The translations under genes were made by a program, and so were the position numbers. DNA of 16,569 nt, taken from the NCBI GenBank assembly GCA_031259665.1, contig JAIRLD010000055.1, forward strand, positions 1 through 16,569, read 5' to 3'. The DNA is from Puniceicoccales bacterium (GTDB lineage Bacteria; Verrucomicrobiota; Verrucomicrobiia; Opitutales; LL51). A model generated the notes under the pieces. It did not search any database, had not been told where the DNA came from, and was given only the letters and a program-made list of their open reading frames with translations. Position 1 is the stretch's first letter; the number at the start of each line of letters is the position of its first letter. Below, piece after piece: positions 7,301 to 13,938 of the stretch.

Positions 7301-8241
7301 ATAGCACCTCTGGCGGAACAATTGTGACATCGAATCGCGACAAGGCATGGTTCGACGATGAGGCGGCGAGTGGACCTTTTTGGGCATGTAAACCGGGATA
7401 CCTGACTCAGGCCGATATTTTACAATCGACCGCCACGACACTCTGTGCCCGCGGCGATACCTTCTGCATCTACGCCTACGGCAATGCGCTCGACGCAAAC
7501 GGCAATATTGAAGCGGAAACGCGCTGCGAAGCTATCGTCCAACGGCTACCGGAACTGATCGATCCGAGCAAACCGGAATTGGGTAGAAAATATAAAATTT
7601 TAGCCATGAAATGGATTACCTCCCTATTGACAATTAATTCACAACTAAACAGTTTATATTCCAATTATTTCAGTCACATTACTGATGCTTTTAATCGCAA
7701 GGAAACTGCTCGTTCCATTGGAGACAGAGCTTGGGGAGAAAGCGGCTGCGATCAATATTGGGCCATTGGTAATATGGCTGAAAAAATAAACGAAATACTC
7801 TTGAATTTTTCCAATAATTCCAACTTAGAATATTTATCTTTTGAGCTGGAATATCATCTGTGGGAGAAAGAAAATCGCTATTCGGAGCGATTTAGTGATC
7901 CCGTAACGGGTGCATTGAATACGGCCACTTGGAATGCCTATCGAATGTTGTACGACTTCACCCAAGGAAATGCCTCAAAAGCTGATGTTCGACAAGCTGT
8001 CAATGACGCGTATGCTGAAATTGATGCTTTTCTTGCGAGTTCTCCTAGTAATCAACAAGAATTTCAAGATGCAGTTAATTCACTCAACGCAACGGCAGAA
8101 AGCGCTGGCACCGTGGACAACTCTACATCCTACACCCATGGCTATCAAGGTAGTACACACACGAACGGTGCGCAAGCCGCAGGCAGCATTTTAGGCCTCG
8201 AGGCAATAAAGGACATTCTATCGCTTTACACCTCTCATTAA
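4345..8241 (+). CDS. Large prepilin-like surface protein (Verrucomicrobial type)
   Basis: 1298 residues. Residues 7-33 form a prepilin-type N-terminus: KTQ, Gly-Phe, then a long hydrophobic helix (ALMLVISMLTIVSSLIIGFAL), as in type IV pilin-like and pseudopilin proteins cut after Gly and methylated at Phe. Next come NALRALNEALAKLQ and HWVGVWK, then WLVSG. Later motifs are GAFNINSTSKDAW, FVNRKL, GLKGALQAAIDG, LTQADILQ and a DTFCIYAYGNA-to-CEAIVQRLPE segment near residues 1032-1075. From memory, these are characteristic of the very large prepilin-like proteins of Verrucomicrobiota (of the Verru_Chthon cassette A kind). About 20 Cys and abundant Asn, Ser, Thr and Tyr suit an extracellular product. 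Residues after about 1093 form an extra C-terminal helical extension in more AT-rich DNA. It may be part of a pilus or secretion-like envelope system, but no assembly genes are in the window. Confidence 0.72.
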   Translation: MDGIRKTQGFALMLVISMLTIVSSLIIGFALLSNLDNKKIANTFHSPALVAKQNALRALNEALAKLQAASGQDTVATAKADILGTAENKHWVGVWKVNKCDEKVVTEQDQKNFLIWLVSGDYYEESDCQTAIETTRRIAIIDPKYTNITPVYVELVDTADSNSSGQYAYWIDDQSLKIQGNIYDFGNSFKELFIASSRSNNDAYNLAKKQCQGKYGLAMVADYGNCPLTQEFLDGHKDIQSEVSYTNLLDLSAISDVQQQYLQNKFHDLTNLSLGLLTDTRNGGFRKNLRYSTNYLSEVPNNAFIFLPPETNFPAPPTTWGYLKSFVEINTGSLVPRATTPLYRPQAGVNYSDCTMTTTTDANGYTTGVISGTNSGDLGIATVHGIYPIWVEFKNYAILYYFSGYTPTNGSGGGHYQSLRMQPGFYFENPYTYALNSTTIKIGQWAPYVSNPENGDTARYQKQPTFRCRIFHVDESSIDGLLQGYSNSENDDDRVFPFLSIAPDKYMRPVWDGTITMNCARASAKYIYLNTHTSYIASGKVKTLATTTNNNLNGYNVNDIRFYQDGINANTMADKCLIESYPSSSSSDWNGTWFNDTDQWTSLCLRIMDNNGNVLQQICDIEMKYNSLNSDRNFTSNNLASWYGKYIPLYLTCVSLRQEPSPTSNYWHQYTPNGIGVRPLIEANPCAPISCRTAHQDDMISPSYSNNFIPGNWSWCAHWLGLSDANSTTCNHSEHVPFTEHSEFRNLFDLPEPTYKFFNLGFLQHMNAGCFSYHPTYAFGNSYQNPHIPRDRFFQQSGSISGSTWPSHNRVEMLYDYSYCLNRTLWDGYFIAATDSDTTNPVLINHRQKVFTGIDTLAIKNSIYSFQNAAENMAIHGAFNINSTSKDAWTAFLGSTAGNFTNNETYAEYSRIQTLNSTSDVGLCQLNQTQVQSLAEKVVEQIKLRGVAGSIGEFVNRKLIAKNSDTTHKLGLKGALQAAIDGTNINSTSGGTIVTSNRDKAWFDDEAASGPFWACKPGYLTQADILQSTATTLCARGDTFCIYAYGNALDANGNIEAETRCEAIVQRLPELIDPSKPELGRKYKILAMKWITSLLTINSQLNSLYSNYFSHITDAFNRKETARSIGDRAWGESGCDQYWAIGNMAEKINEILLNFSNNSNLEYLSFELEYHLWEKENRYSERFSDPVTGALNTATWNAYRMLYDFTQGNASKADVRQAVNDAYAEIDAFLASSPSNQQEFQDAVNSLNATAESAGTVDNSTSYTHGYQGSTHTNGAQAAGSILGLEAIKDILSLYTSH

Positions 8242-8244
8242 AAT

Positions 8245-8310
8245 ATTATGTGTATACATTTACATGGGGAATAATACCTGTCAAGGAAAAATACTAAAGA
8301 AAAGTATAAA
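8245..8310 (-). repeat. Remnant of an Rpn-gene promoter region
   Basis: The sequence ATGTGTATAC, then CTGTCAAGGAAAAATACTAAAG (both within 8249-8299), closely matches the region upstream of the Rpn gene at 10582 (10595-10636). No Rpn gene follows it; the end of the large prepilin-like gene lies there instead. This suggests a lost third copy of the Rpn unit. Confidence 0.45.
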
Positions 8311-8341
8311 ACATGACTTTTAACAATCATTCAGATATTAT

Positions 8342-8840
8342 TTAACTCAAAAATCCAGCAATGTAGAACTCCTGGGCCGAAAATTTTTCTACCACACGCA
8401 TAGAAAAATATCGCAAAAATTCTGGATCGATTCCGCCAATCGCCGCCCCGTGGAAACATTCCATATCCTTCGAACAGACATTCATCTCCGGCTCCATATG
8501 CACATAGGCGAGCGACGAAAGCAGTAAATTTTTGTTCTTCTGCTTCACTTTTACCCCGATGATATGTTTCGGGACTTCGATTTTTCCGCGGCAATCCACG
8601 CGCGCCTCGTCCTCACAAACGCAGCGAACCTCGACCGGCGATTTATTGCCATTTCCCCTATGCCTCTGAAACATCCGCAACGTAAAGGTTGACTGCCTTC
8701 GCCCATGGTACAACAGGCGCGGGGTCGCCTCTGCCTTTCCTTCTAAAATTAATTGTACGGCCATCTCTCGACTCTCAACGGGGCGGAAATCAACGCGCAA
8801 AACTTCCCCCGCTTTGACTCAAAAACAAAAAAGGATACCA
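8342..8840 (-). pseudogene. Broken copy of the sufD-like gene
   Basis: The frame 8342-8800 (152 residues) aligns along its whole length with the sufD-like gene at 12037-12621. Shared motifs include LRVDFRPVE, GKIEVP.HI.GVKV, NLLLSS, ECFHGAAIGGIDPE.LRYFSM and YIAGFLS. Homology extends upstream to about 8840 (GILF, then F), but an in-frame TGA at 8819-8821 replaces a Cys codon and the first 30 or so residues are missing. In the last helix the MRGVEK motif has become MRVVEK. Substitutions are spread over the whole copy, so it is probably an old duplicate that is no longer functional. An internal start at 8800 would still give the C-terminal part of the SufBD core. Confidence 0.65.
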
Positions 8841-9323
8841 CCGCTCAACTTGCTCAAAACATAAATTTGTTCAGTAACATTTCCGCCAGTAGCACTATGA
8901 AAAATTTACTCAACAATGAGCTAGTCGAATCCACAAACAGGGGCTTCGGTCAGTGCATTTTTAGACGCTTATAACGCGACGATTAACACCCTGTCGGGAT
9001 CTAGCAGCATCGATGAGGCGAAACAGGCGATTAACACGGCGATGGATGCGATACAAAATTTTGCGAATTCCTCCGAACAAAACAAAACGGACTACGAAAA
9101 TTCCATCAACGCTATACAAACGGCCTACGATTACACAGCACAGCATGGTAATTCTGGCAATAGTACCTCTACATCTTCACAGCACTCTGCCATAAAAACT
9201 GTATTTGTGGCAGCGCTCAATGGCACAAGTTATGCCTCAAATGGTACGAAAATGGCCAATCTAACGGTTGCCCTGAATTCCCTCGAAAACGCCCTTAACC
9301 TGTATAAAGACGTCAAACAATAA
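8841..9323 (+). pseudogene. Detached, frameshifted copy of the large protein's C-terminal extension
   Basis: In one frame the DNA encodes AQLAQNINLFSNISASSTMK and NLLNNELVES. After a one-base shift near 8922-8935 it continues as SNPQTGASVSAFLDAY, then QAINTAMDAIQNF and onward to the stop at 9323. This aligns with the last about 160 residues of the 4345-8241 protein: SDPVTGALNTATWNAY, then QAVNDAYAEIDAF, then the Ser/Thr/Asn/Gly-rich linker and a final helix ending in a Leu-Tyr pair. An ATG inside (9042) could start a 93-residue peptide, but no ribosome-binding site is seen. It is a partial gene duplicate, joined at its 5' end to the broken sufD copy. Confidence 0.6.
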
Positions 9324-9367
9324 AACTATAAGAAACGAAAAATCTACTAGAGATCGGTGAATAATCA

Positions 9368-10582
9368 CTAGTTTTCTCCTTCCCCCTCGGTGGCTATCAC
9401 TCCTTTTACTTTTAAATATGCAATGAAATCATCAACCGTCCTCCCTTCGGGAATTTCCTCTTCCTCCTCACCGCTTCCTAGTTCCGCTATTTCCGTTTCC
9501 CTCATATTCCAAATCGCCCGAATCTGATCTTCACTAAGCGGGTTCTGTTTTATACCTTTCAAGGATTTTCTACTTAATTTTCCTGTGGCAACAAATTCTC
9601 CGACGAGACTTCCTATTATCATGCCCTCCTGGCGGCCTTCATGACGTTCAACGGCTATCGCTGTACTATATTTTTCAATTTCCAAATCATCTCGATTATA
9701 GGCGATTTGTAGATCCGGTCCCCAGGCCTCCCGTCTAAGCATCTTAAAAGCATTGTATATCGGCTTCGGCATATAAATAAATTTAGCACTTCTGTTTCCG
9801 TAATCGTCGCCCAATTCGGCAACATCAAACTCTTCCGCATGCTTTAAAACGCAATACCACCAATCCGATAGACTAAAATCCTCTGATCTTTCAACAAAAT
9901 TATCCTGCCTTGGCGACAGCGCCCTAATGCTCGTCACCCGAGGTAACTCAATCTGAATGAGATGCATACCCCGCTTGATCGTCTGCCCAGAATTTTGATC
10001 CGTCATAACATAATGCTTCATGAATTCATCCTCTCTCATCGGATGAGCTTGTACTTCGTCGATGAAGGGGCGATCCAAATCCTCTTCCCCTTCCTTTGGC
10101 TGTATTCCTCTTATCCTCTGCGTATCATAATCTAAAAATTGTATCGCATACACCAATCGGAGGCTCTCATGCCAATCGTGTCTCTTTAAAACCTCCTCCG
10201 ATAGCTGATGAGAGTAAGTATAGGCTGCATAATAAAGCGCCCGTTCATCGAACATCGCATGCCGTTTCGCCTGCATTTCAATGATTACTTTGTCTTTCTT
10301 ATCGGTTGTGGCATGAAAATCCATAAACGCATCCCTTTTGGAAGATACAGCAATCTTATCGAAGGCTTTTTTGATTTCAGTTACCGGGTTGTCCTTAAAG
10401 TCTGGGACAACACTATTGATCAACGACATAGCAATTTCTTCATTGCTCATGATATGTCGAAACGCCACATCTACTATCGGATTTGCAAAAACTTCGAGCA
10501 ACGGCTGACGTTGCGCAGCCCGCAAAACACATCCTCCACAAAATATTAGACAAATTTTTAAAAAACTCTTATATTTACGCAT
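9368..10582 (-). CDS. Rpn-family PD-(D/E)XK nuclease / putative transposase, copy A
   Basis: 404 residues. The core (from about residue 34: NPIVDVAFRHIMSNEE) matches the Rpn / PDDEXK_2 family of recombination-promoting nucleases. The predicted catalytic set is Asp88 in FMDF and Glu102 with Gln104 in IIEMQAK. It is followed by the typical RALYYAAYTYSHQL helix and a C-terminal acidic GSGEEEEEIPEG region. Unlike copy B, its N-terminus (MRKYKSFLKICLIFCGGCVL) looks like a signal peptide, which is odd for a DNA nuclease. A GGAGG seven bases before an in-frame TTG at 10525 offers an alternative 385-residue cytosolic start. It is nearly identical to the gene at 10767-11948. Known Rpn proteins cut DNA and promote RecA-independent recombination. 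Confidence 0.8.
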   Translation of the reverse strand: MRKYKSFLKICLIFCGGCVLRAAQRQPLLEVFANPIVDVAFRHIMSNEEIAMSLINSVVPDFKDNPVTEIKKAFDKIAVSSKRDAFMDFHATTDKKDKVIIEMQAKRHAMFDERALYYAAYTYSHQLSEEVLKRHDWHESLRLVYAIQFLDYDTQRIRGIQPKEGEEDLDRPFIDEVQAHPMREDEFMKHYVMTDQNSGQTIKRGMHLIQIELPRVTSIRALSPRQDNFVERSEDFSLSDWWYCVLKHAEEFDVAELGDDYGNRSAKFIYMPKPIYNAFKMLRREAWGPDLQIAYNRDDLEIEKYSTAIAVERHEGRQEGMIIGSLVGEFVATGKLSRKSLKGIKQNPLSEDQIRAIWNMRETEIAELGSGEEEEEIPEGRTVDDFIAYLKVKGVIATEGEGEN

Positions 10583-10614
10583 ACGTACTGTAGATGTGTA
10601 TAAAAAGCGACGTC

Positions 10615-10620
10615 TGTCAA
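10615..10620 (-). promoter_or_regulatory. TTGACA box upstream of Rpn copy A
   Basis: CTTGACA on the minus strand, 38 bp before the ATG at 10582, preceded by an A/T-rich tract. The same box, also 38 bp before an in-frame ATG (11939), occurs at copy B. A TATACA 12 bp further on is too close to be a standard -10. Confidence 0.35.
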
Positions 10621-10719
10621 GGAAAAATATTAAAGAAAAAAATGCAAAAATAACATTCCTTACTAATCGACTCTAGAAAGCTTTGCTTTACGGATTATCT
10701 GGGCATTAAAACGTGAAAT

Positions 10720-10764
10720 TTAATTTAAAAATCCAGTGATATAAATTTTCGAAGCCTGCGACCC
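10720..10764 (-). pseudogene. 45-bp remnant of a sufD-like gene end
   Basis: On the minus strand this reads GSQASKIYITGFLN and TAA, matching the SSAQELYIAGFLS end of the sufD-like gene (12037) and of its broken copy (8342). It sits between the two Rpn genes, just upstream of copy A's promoter. This shows that sufD and Rpn were duplicated as a unit. Confidence 0.55.
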
Positions 10765-10766
10765 AA

Positions 10767-11948
10767 TTAACTCACTTCTTTCTCGCTTTCCTCGAATGCT
10801 GCACCTTCTCCTTTTAAACACATGATAAAATCGTCAACCGTCCTCCCTTCGGGAATTTCCTCTTCTTCCTCACCGCTTCCTAGTTCCGCTATTTCCGTTT
10901 CCCTCATATTCCAAATCGCCCGAATCTGCTCTTCACCAAGTGGGTTTTGTCTCATTCGCTTCAATGATTTTCTACTTAATTTTCCTGTGGCAACAAATTC
11001 TCCAATGAGGCCTTCTATTATTCCCTCCTGGCGGCCTTCTATTATTCCCTCTTGGCGGCCTTCTATTATTCCTTCTTGGCGTTCGACGGCTATTGCTGTA
11101 CTGTATTTTTCAATCTCCAAATCATCTCGATTATAGGCGATTTGCAAATCCGGTCCCCAGGCTTCCCGTCTAAGCATCTTAAAAGCATTGTACACCGGCT
11201 CCGGCATATAAATAAATTTAGCACTTCTGTTTCCGTAATCGTCGCCCAATTCGCTAACATCAAACTCTTCCGCATGCTTTAAAACGCAATACCACCAATC
11301 CGATAGACTAAAATCCTCTGATCTTTCAACAAAATTATCCTGCCTTGGCGACAGCGCCCTAATGCTCGCCACTCGGGGTAACTCAATCTGAATGAGATGC
11401 ATACCCCGCTTGATCGTCTGCCCAGAATTTTGATCCGTCATAACATAGTGTTTCATGAACTCATTCCGCTCCATCGGATGAGCCTGTATCTCGTCAATGA
11501 AGGGGCGATCCAAATCCTCTTCCCCTTCCTTTGGCTGTATTCCTCTTATCCTCTGCGTATCATAATCCAAAAATTGTATCGCATATACCAATCGGAGGCT
11601 CTCATGCCAATCGTGCCTCTTTAAAATTTCCTCCGATAGTTGATGGGAATAGGTATAAGCCGCATAATAAAGCGCCCGCTCATCGAACATCGCATGCCGT
11701 TTCGCCTGCATTTCAATGATTACTTTGTCTTTCTTATCGGTTGTGGCATGAAAATCCATAAACGCATCCCTTTTGGAAGATACAGCAATCTTATCGGAGG
11801 CTTTTTTGATTTCAGTTACCGGATTATCCTTAAAGTCCGGGACAACGCTATTGATCAACGACATGGCAATTTCCTCATTGCTCATGATATGCCGAAACGC
11901 CACATCTACTATCGGATTCGCATAGCTACTTAAACCCATATTGCTCAT
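10767..11948 (-). CDS. Rpn-family PD-(D/E)XK nuclease / putative transposase, copy B
   Basis: 393 residues, nearly identical to copy A through the core. The short N-terminus MSNMGLSSYANPIVDVAF is usual for the family. The Met at residue 4 (11939) stands at the same distance from the TTGACA box as the start of copy A. The catalytic residues are predicted as Asp65 and Glu79/Gln81 (FMDF, IIEMQAK). At about residues 289-313 there are three tandem copies of the octapeptide RQEGIIEG, where copy A has only a single degenerate one. EG-rich repeats at this place are common in Rpn proteins. The C-terminus carries a Glu-rich stretch and a KGEGAAFEESEKEVS tail different from copy A. No terminal inverted repeats or target duplications were found, so mobility is not shown. 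Confidence 0.82.
   Translation of the reverse strand: MSNMGLSSYANPIVDVAFRHIMSNEEIAMSLINSVVPDFKDNPVTEIKKASDKIAVSSKRDAFMDFHATTDKKDKVIIEMQAKRHAMFDERALYYAAYTYSHQLSEEILKRHDWHESLRLVYAIQFLDYDTQRIRGIQPKEGEEDLDRPFIDEIQAHPMERNEFMKHYVMTDQNSGQTIKRGMHLIQIELPRVASIRALSPRQDNFVERSEDFSLSDWWYCVLKHAEEFDVSELGDDYGNRSAKFIYMPEPVYNAFKMLRREAWGPDLQIAYNRDDLEIEKYSTAIAVERQEGIIEGRQEGIIEGRQEGIIEGLIGEFVATGKLSRKSLKRMRQNPLGEEQIRAIWNMRETEIAELGSGEEEEEIPEGRTVDDFIMCLKGEGAAFEESEKEVS
11011..11080 (+). repeat. Three 24-bp in-frame tandem repeats in Rpn copy B
   Basis: Units begin at 11011, 11035 and 11059, each starting CCTTCTATTATTCC and ending in TTGGCG or CTGGCGG. They encode RQEGIIEG three times. The unit length is a multiple of three, so changes in copy number keep the frame. 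Confidence 0.85.
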
Positions 11949-11971
11949 ACATTTTCATAAAAAATATTGTT

Positions 11972-11977
11972 TGTCAA
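11972..11977 (-). promoter_or_regulatory. TTGACA box upstream of Rpn copy B
   Basis: CTTGACA on the minus strand, 29 bp before the first ATG (11948) and 38 bp before the second in-frame ATG (11939). The spacing shared with copy A favours the second as the start. Confidence 0.35.
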
Positions 11978-12036
11978 GAGAGAATATTAATGGAAAATAT
12001 ATAAATAACACTTCTAAAAATCATCCGGAAGTAGTC

Positions 12037-12621
12037 TTAACTCAAGAATCCAGCGATATAGAGTTCCTGCGCCGAGGATTTTTCTACCCCTCTCATGGAA
12101 AAATATCGCAAAACCTCAGGATCAATCCCACCAATCGCTGCACCGTGAAAACATTCCACATCCTTCGAACGTATATCCATCGCCGGTTCCGTATGTATAC
12201 AGGCGCGAGATGAAAGCAGTAAATTCTGGTTTTTCTGCTCCACTTTTACCCCAACGATATGCTCCGGTACTTCGATTTTGCCGCAGTAATCCACTCGCGA
12301 TTCGTCCTCACAAACACACCTCACCTCAACCATCGATTTACTGCCATTGCCCACATGCCTCTGGAGTGTCCTAAACGTAAAAGTTGACCGCTTTCGCCCA
12401 TGACATAATAGGCGAACCGTAGCCTCTGCCCTTTCTTCCAGTATCAATTGTAAAGCAACTTTCCGATCTTCCACAGGACGAAAATCTACACGTAAAAAAC
12501 CCTCTCCTTTGATGCAAAAACGAAAAAGAATACCGTCTGTTCCTTCAGACTCTACACTCCGAACGACATTTTTTTCCTCTAAAAATGTACATGACCCGAA
12601 TTGTTCATTAGCCCGTTGCAT
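12037..12621 (-). CDS. sufD: SufD-like Fe-S cluster assembly protein, short form
   Basis: 194 residues matching the C-terminal part of the SufB/SufD core, the beta-helix scaffold that works with SufB and SufC to build Fe-S clusters in the cytosol. Visible signatures are GKIEVPEHIVGVKVEQKNQN, LLLSS, a DVECFHGAAIGG loop containing the conserved His (residue 159 here), IDPEVLRYFSMRGVEK and the terminal AQELYIAGFL helix. Usual SufD proteins have about 400 residues. Here the N-terminal helical domain and the first half of the core are absent, so it is either a reduced form or a truncated gene. It begins nine bases after the recA stop, with an AGGA seven bases before its ATG, so it is probably co-transcribed with recA. 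No sufB, sufC or sufS is in the window. It is the source or sister of the remnants at 8342 and 10720. Confidence 0.72.
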   Translation of the reverse strand: MQRANEQFGSCTFLEEKNVVRSVESEGTDGILFRFCIKGEGFLRVDFRPVEDRKVALQLILEERAEATVRLLCHGRKRSTFTFRTLQRHVGNGSKSMVEVRCVCEDESRVDYCGKIEVPEHIVGVKVEQKNQNLLLSSRACIHTEPAMDIRSKDVECFHGAAIGGIDPEVLRYFSMRGVEKSSAQELYIAGFLS

Positions 12622-12630
12622 CCCCTTATC

Positions 12631-13686
12631 CTATGTGACTTCCAAGTCTTTTACGCTTTCCGCTAGAACAGTTCCGCCCGATACATTGACCTTCGAAACA
12701 ATCGCTTTCCCTATGGTTTGCGATAATTCTGCGTCATTGCGTAGGGCTTGCTTCGCGCTTTCTCGGCCCTGTCCGACCATCTTCCCTTCAAACGATATCC
12801 AAGATCCTTTCTTTTCTAGAATATTATACTCTAACCCGAGATCGATAAGTGAACCCGCCCGCGAAATACCTTCATCGTGCGTGATATCGAACTCGCATTC
12901 CGTGAACGGTGGCGCAACCTTATTTTTTACAACTTTAACGCGCGTGCGATTCCCTAAAAATTTTCCCGCATTATCCTTAATCTGATTAATGCGACGGATA
13001 TCTAAACGTACGGAAGAGAAAAATTTCAACGCACGACCTCCCGGTGTCGTTTCCGGACTCCCAAACATGACACCAATTTTTTCGCGGATCTGATTCGTAA
13101 AAATACAAATACATTGAGTCTTACTCACTACGGAAGTTAATCGCCGCATGGCCTGACTCATCATGCGTGCCTGGAGACCGATCGTTGCGTCGCCGATCTG
13201 ACCATCGAGCTCCGCCTTCGGAATAAGCGCCGCAACGGAATCGATCACAATGACGTCGATCGTTCCAGAACGGATTAGCGTTTCCGCGATGTTTAGAGCA
13301 TCTTCGCCGCTTTCCGGCTGCGAAACCATTAGATTATCGAGATCGACGCCGAGGATACGCGTATATTTCGGATCGAGTGCATGTTCCACATCGACAAAGA
13401 CTGCATTACCGCCTTGGCGTTGGGCTTCGGCAATAACGCTGAGGCAAAGGGTCGTCTTTCCCGAGGACTCTGGACCAAAAATTTCACAGATTCTCCCTCG
13501 GGGTAGTCCACCAACTCCAAGTGCTAGATCGAGGGACAACGACCCGGTAGAGATGACCGAAACATTCATCTTTTTCGCATCACCCATTCGCATCAATGAT
13601 CCTTCCCCAAACTGTTTATTTACAGCGGAAATCGCCAGGTCTATTGGCTGATTGCGAGGATTATTTTTCGAGACATCGTCCGGCAT
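12631..13686 (-). CDS. recA: Recombinase A
   Basis: 351 residues, full length for RecA, the ATP-dependent strand-exchange and SOS co-protease protein. The Walker A motif GPESSGKTT is at residues 71-79, the catalytic Glu is in FVDVEHALD (about 101), the Walker B motif DVIVIDS is at about 144-150, and the L2 DNA-binding loop REKIGVMFGSPETTPGG is at about 201-217. The MAW-type N-terminal helix (AISAVNKQFGEGSLMRMG) is also present. No intein or frameshift is seen. The start at 13686 gives the expected MPDD-type leader before the N-terminal helix. A good promoter lies at 13767-13795. I could not find a LexA/SOS operator. The sufD-like gene follows in the same direction after 9 bp. Confidence 0.97.
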   Translation of the reverse strand: MPDDVSKNNPRNQPIDLAISAVNKQFGEGSLMRMGDAKKMNVSVISTGSLSLDLALGVGGLPRGRICEIFGPESSGKTTLCLSVIAEAQRQGGNAVFVDVEHALDPKYTRILGVDLDNLMVSQPESGEDALNIAETLIRSGTIDVIVIDSVAALIPKAELDGQIGDATIGLQARMMSQAMRRLTSVVSKTQCICIFTNQIREKIGVMFGSPETTPGGRALKFFSSVRLDIRRINQIKDNAGKFLGNRTRVKVVKNKVAPPFTECEFDITHDEGISRAGSLIDLGLEYNILEKKGSWISFEGKMVGQGRESAKQALRNDAELSQTIGKAIVSKVNVSGGTVLAESVKDLEVT

Positions 13687-13938
13687 GTTGGAATTCTTAT
13701 TTCAAAAATTTCGCACTTCAAGCCTAATTAAAAACTTCTTCCATATTTCCAGATTATTCAAAGGGCAATATATTTTCAATCCGCTTCTATCGCAAAATCC
13801 CTAACTTACTCTAGATTTTTAGGGGCTATTTTTTCTATCTAAAGCAATGGAATTTCGCGCCATAGAACTTCGCATCATAAAACTTCAGACCCTAGGATTT
13901 CTACTCCTTGCATTAAAGTTCCTATTTCCTTTTTCGTC
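13687..13938. other. Intergenic region between recA and the ankyrin gene
   Basis: 252 bp. The recA-proximal part holds the recA promoter (13767-13795). From 13845 to about 13905 the plus strand shows a run of degenerate repeats of about 17 bp around the theme GAA.TTCGC..CATA (three or four units). No gene is supported here. The plus-strand frame beginning at 13847 has no start signal and runs into the end of the ankyrin gene. No clear terminator for the ankyrin gene was seen. Confidence 0.4.
13767..13795 (-). promoter_or_regulatory. recA promoter
   Basis: On the minus strand, TTGCGA (13790-13795) and TATATT (13767-13772) are separated by exactly 17 bp, a good sigma-70-type pair. The predicted transcript would have a leader of about 75 bases before the recA ATG. 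Confidence 0.55.

Noticed and set aside
8753..8974. 73-residue plus-strand open frame
   Set aside because: Its first third is antisense to the broken sufD copy and the rest is one frame of the decayed large-gene copy; it is not a gene of its own.
11011..11080. Possible CRISPR-like repeat
   Set aside because: The units are directly adjacent without spacers and encode an in-frame octapeptide in an Rpn gene.
9368..11948. Two copies of an insertion sequence
   Set aside because: The Rpn genes are repeated, but I saw no terminal inverted repeats or target duplications, and the repeat unit includes sufD sequence; tandem duplication explains it better.
13250..13651. 133-residue plus-strand open frame opposite recA
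   Set aside because: It is antisense to the highly conserved recA and shows no motif.
13687..13766. LexA/SOS operator before recA
   Set aside because: I looked for a palindromic operator near the promoter and found none that I could support.
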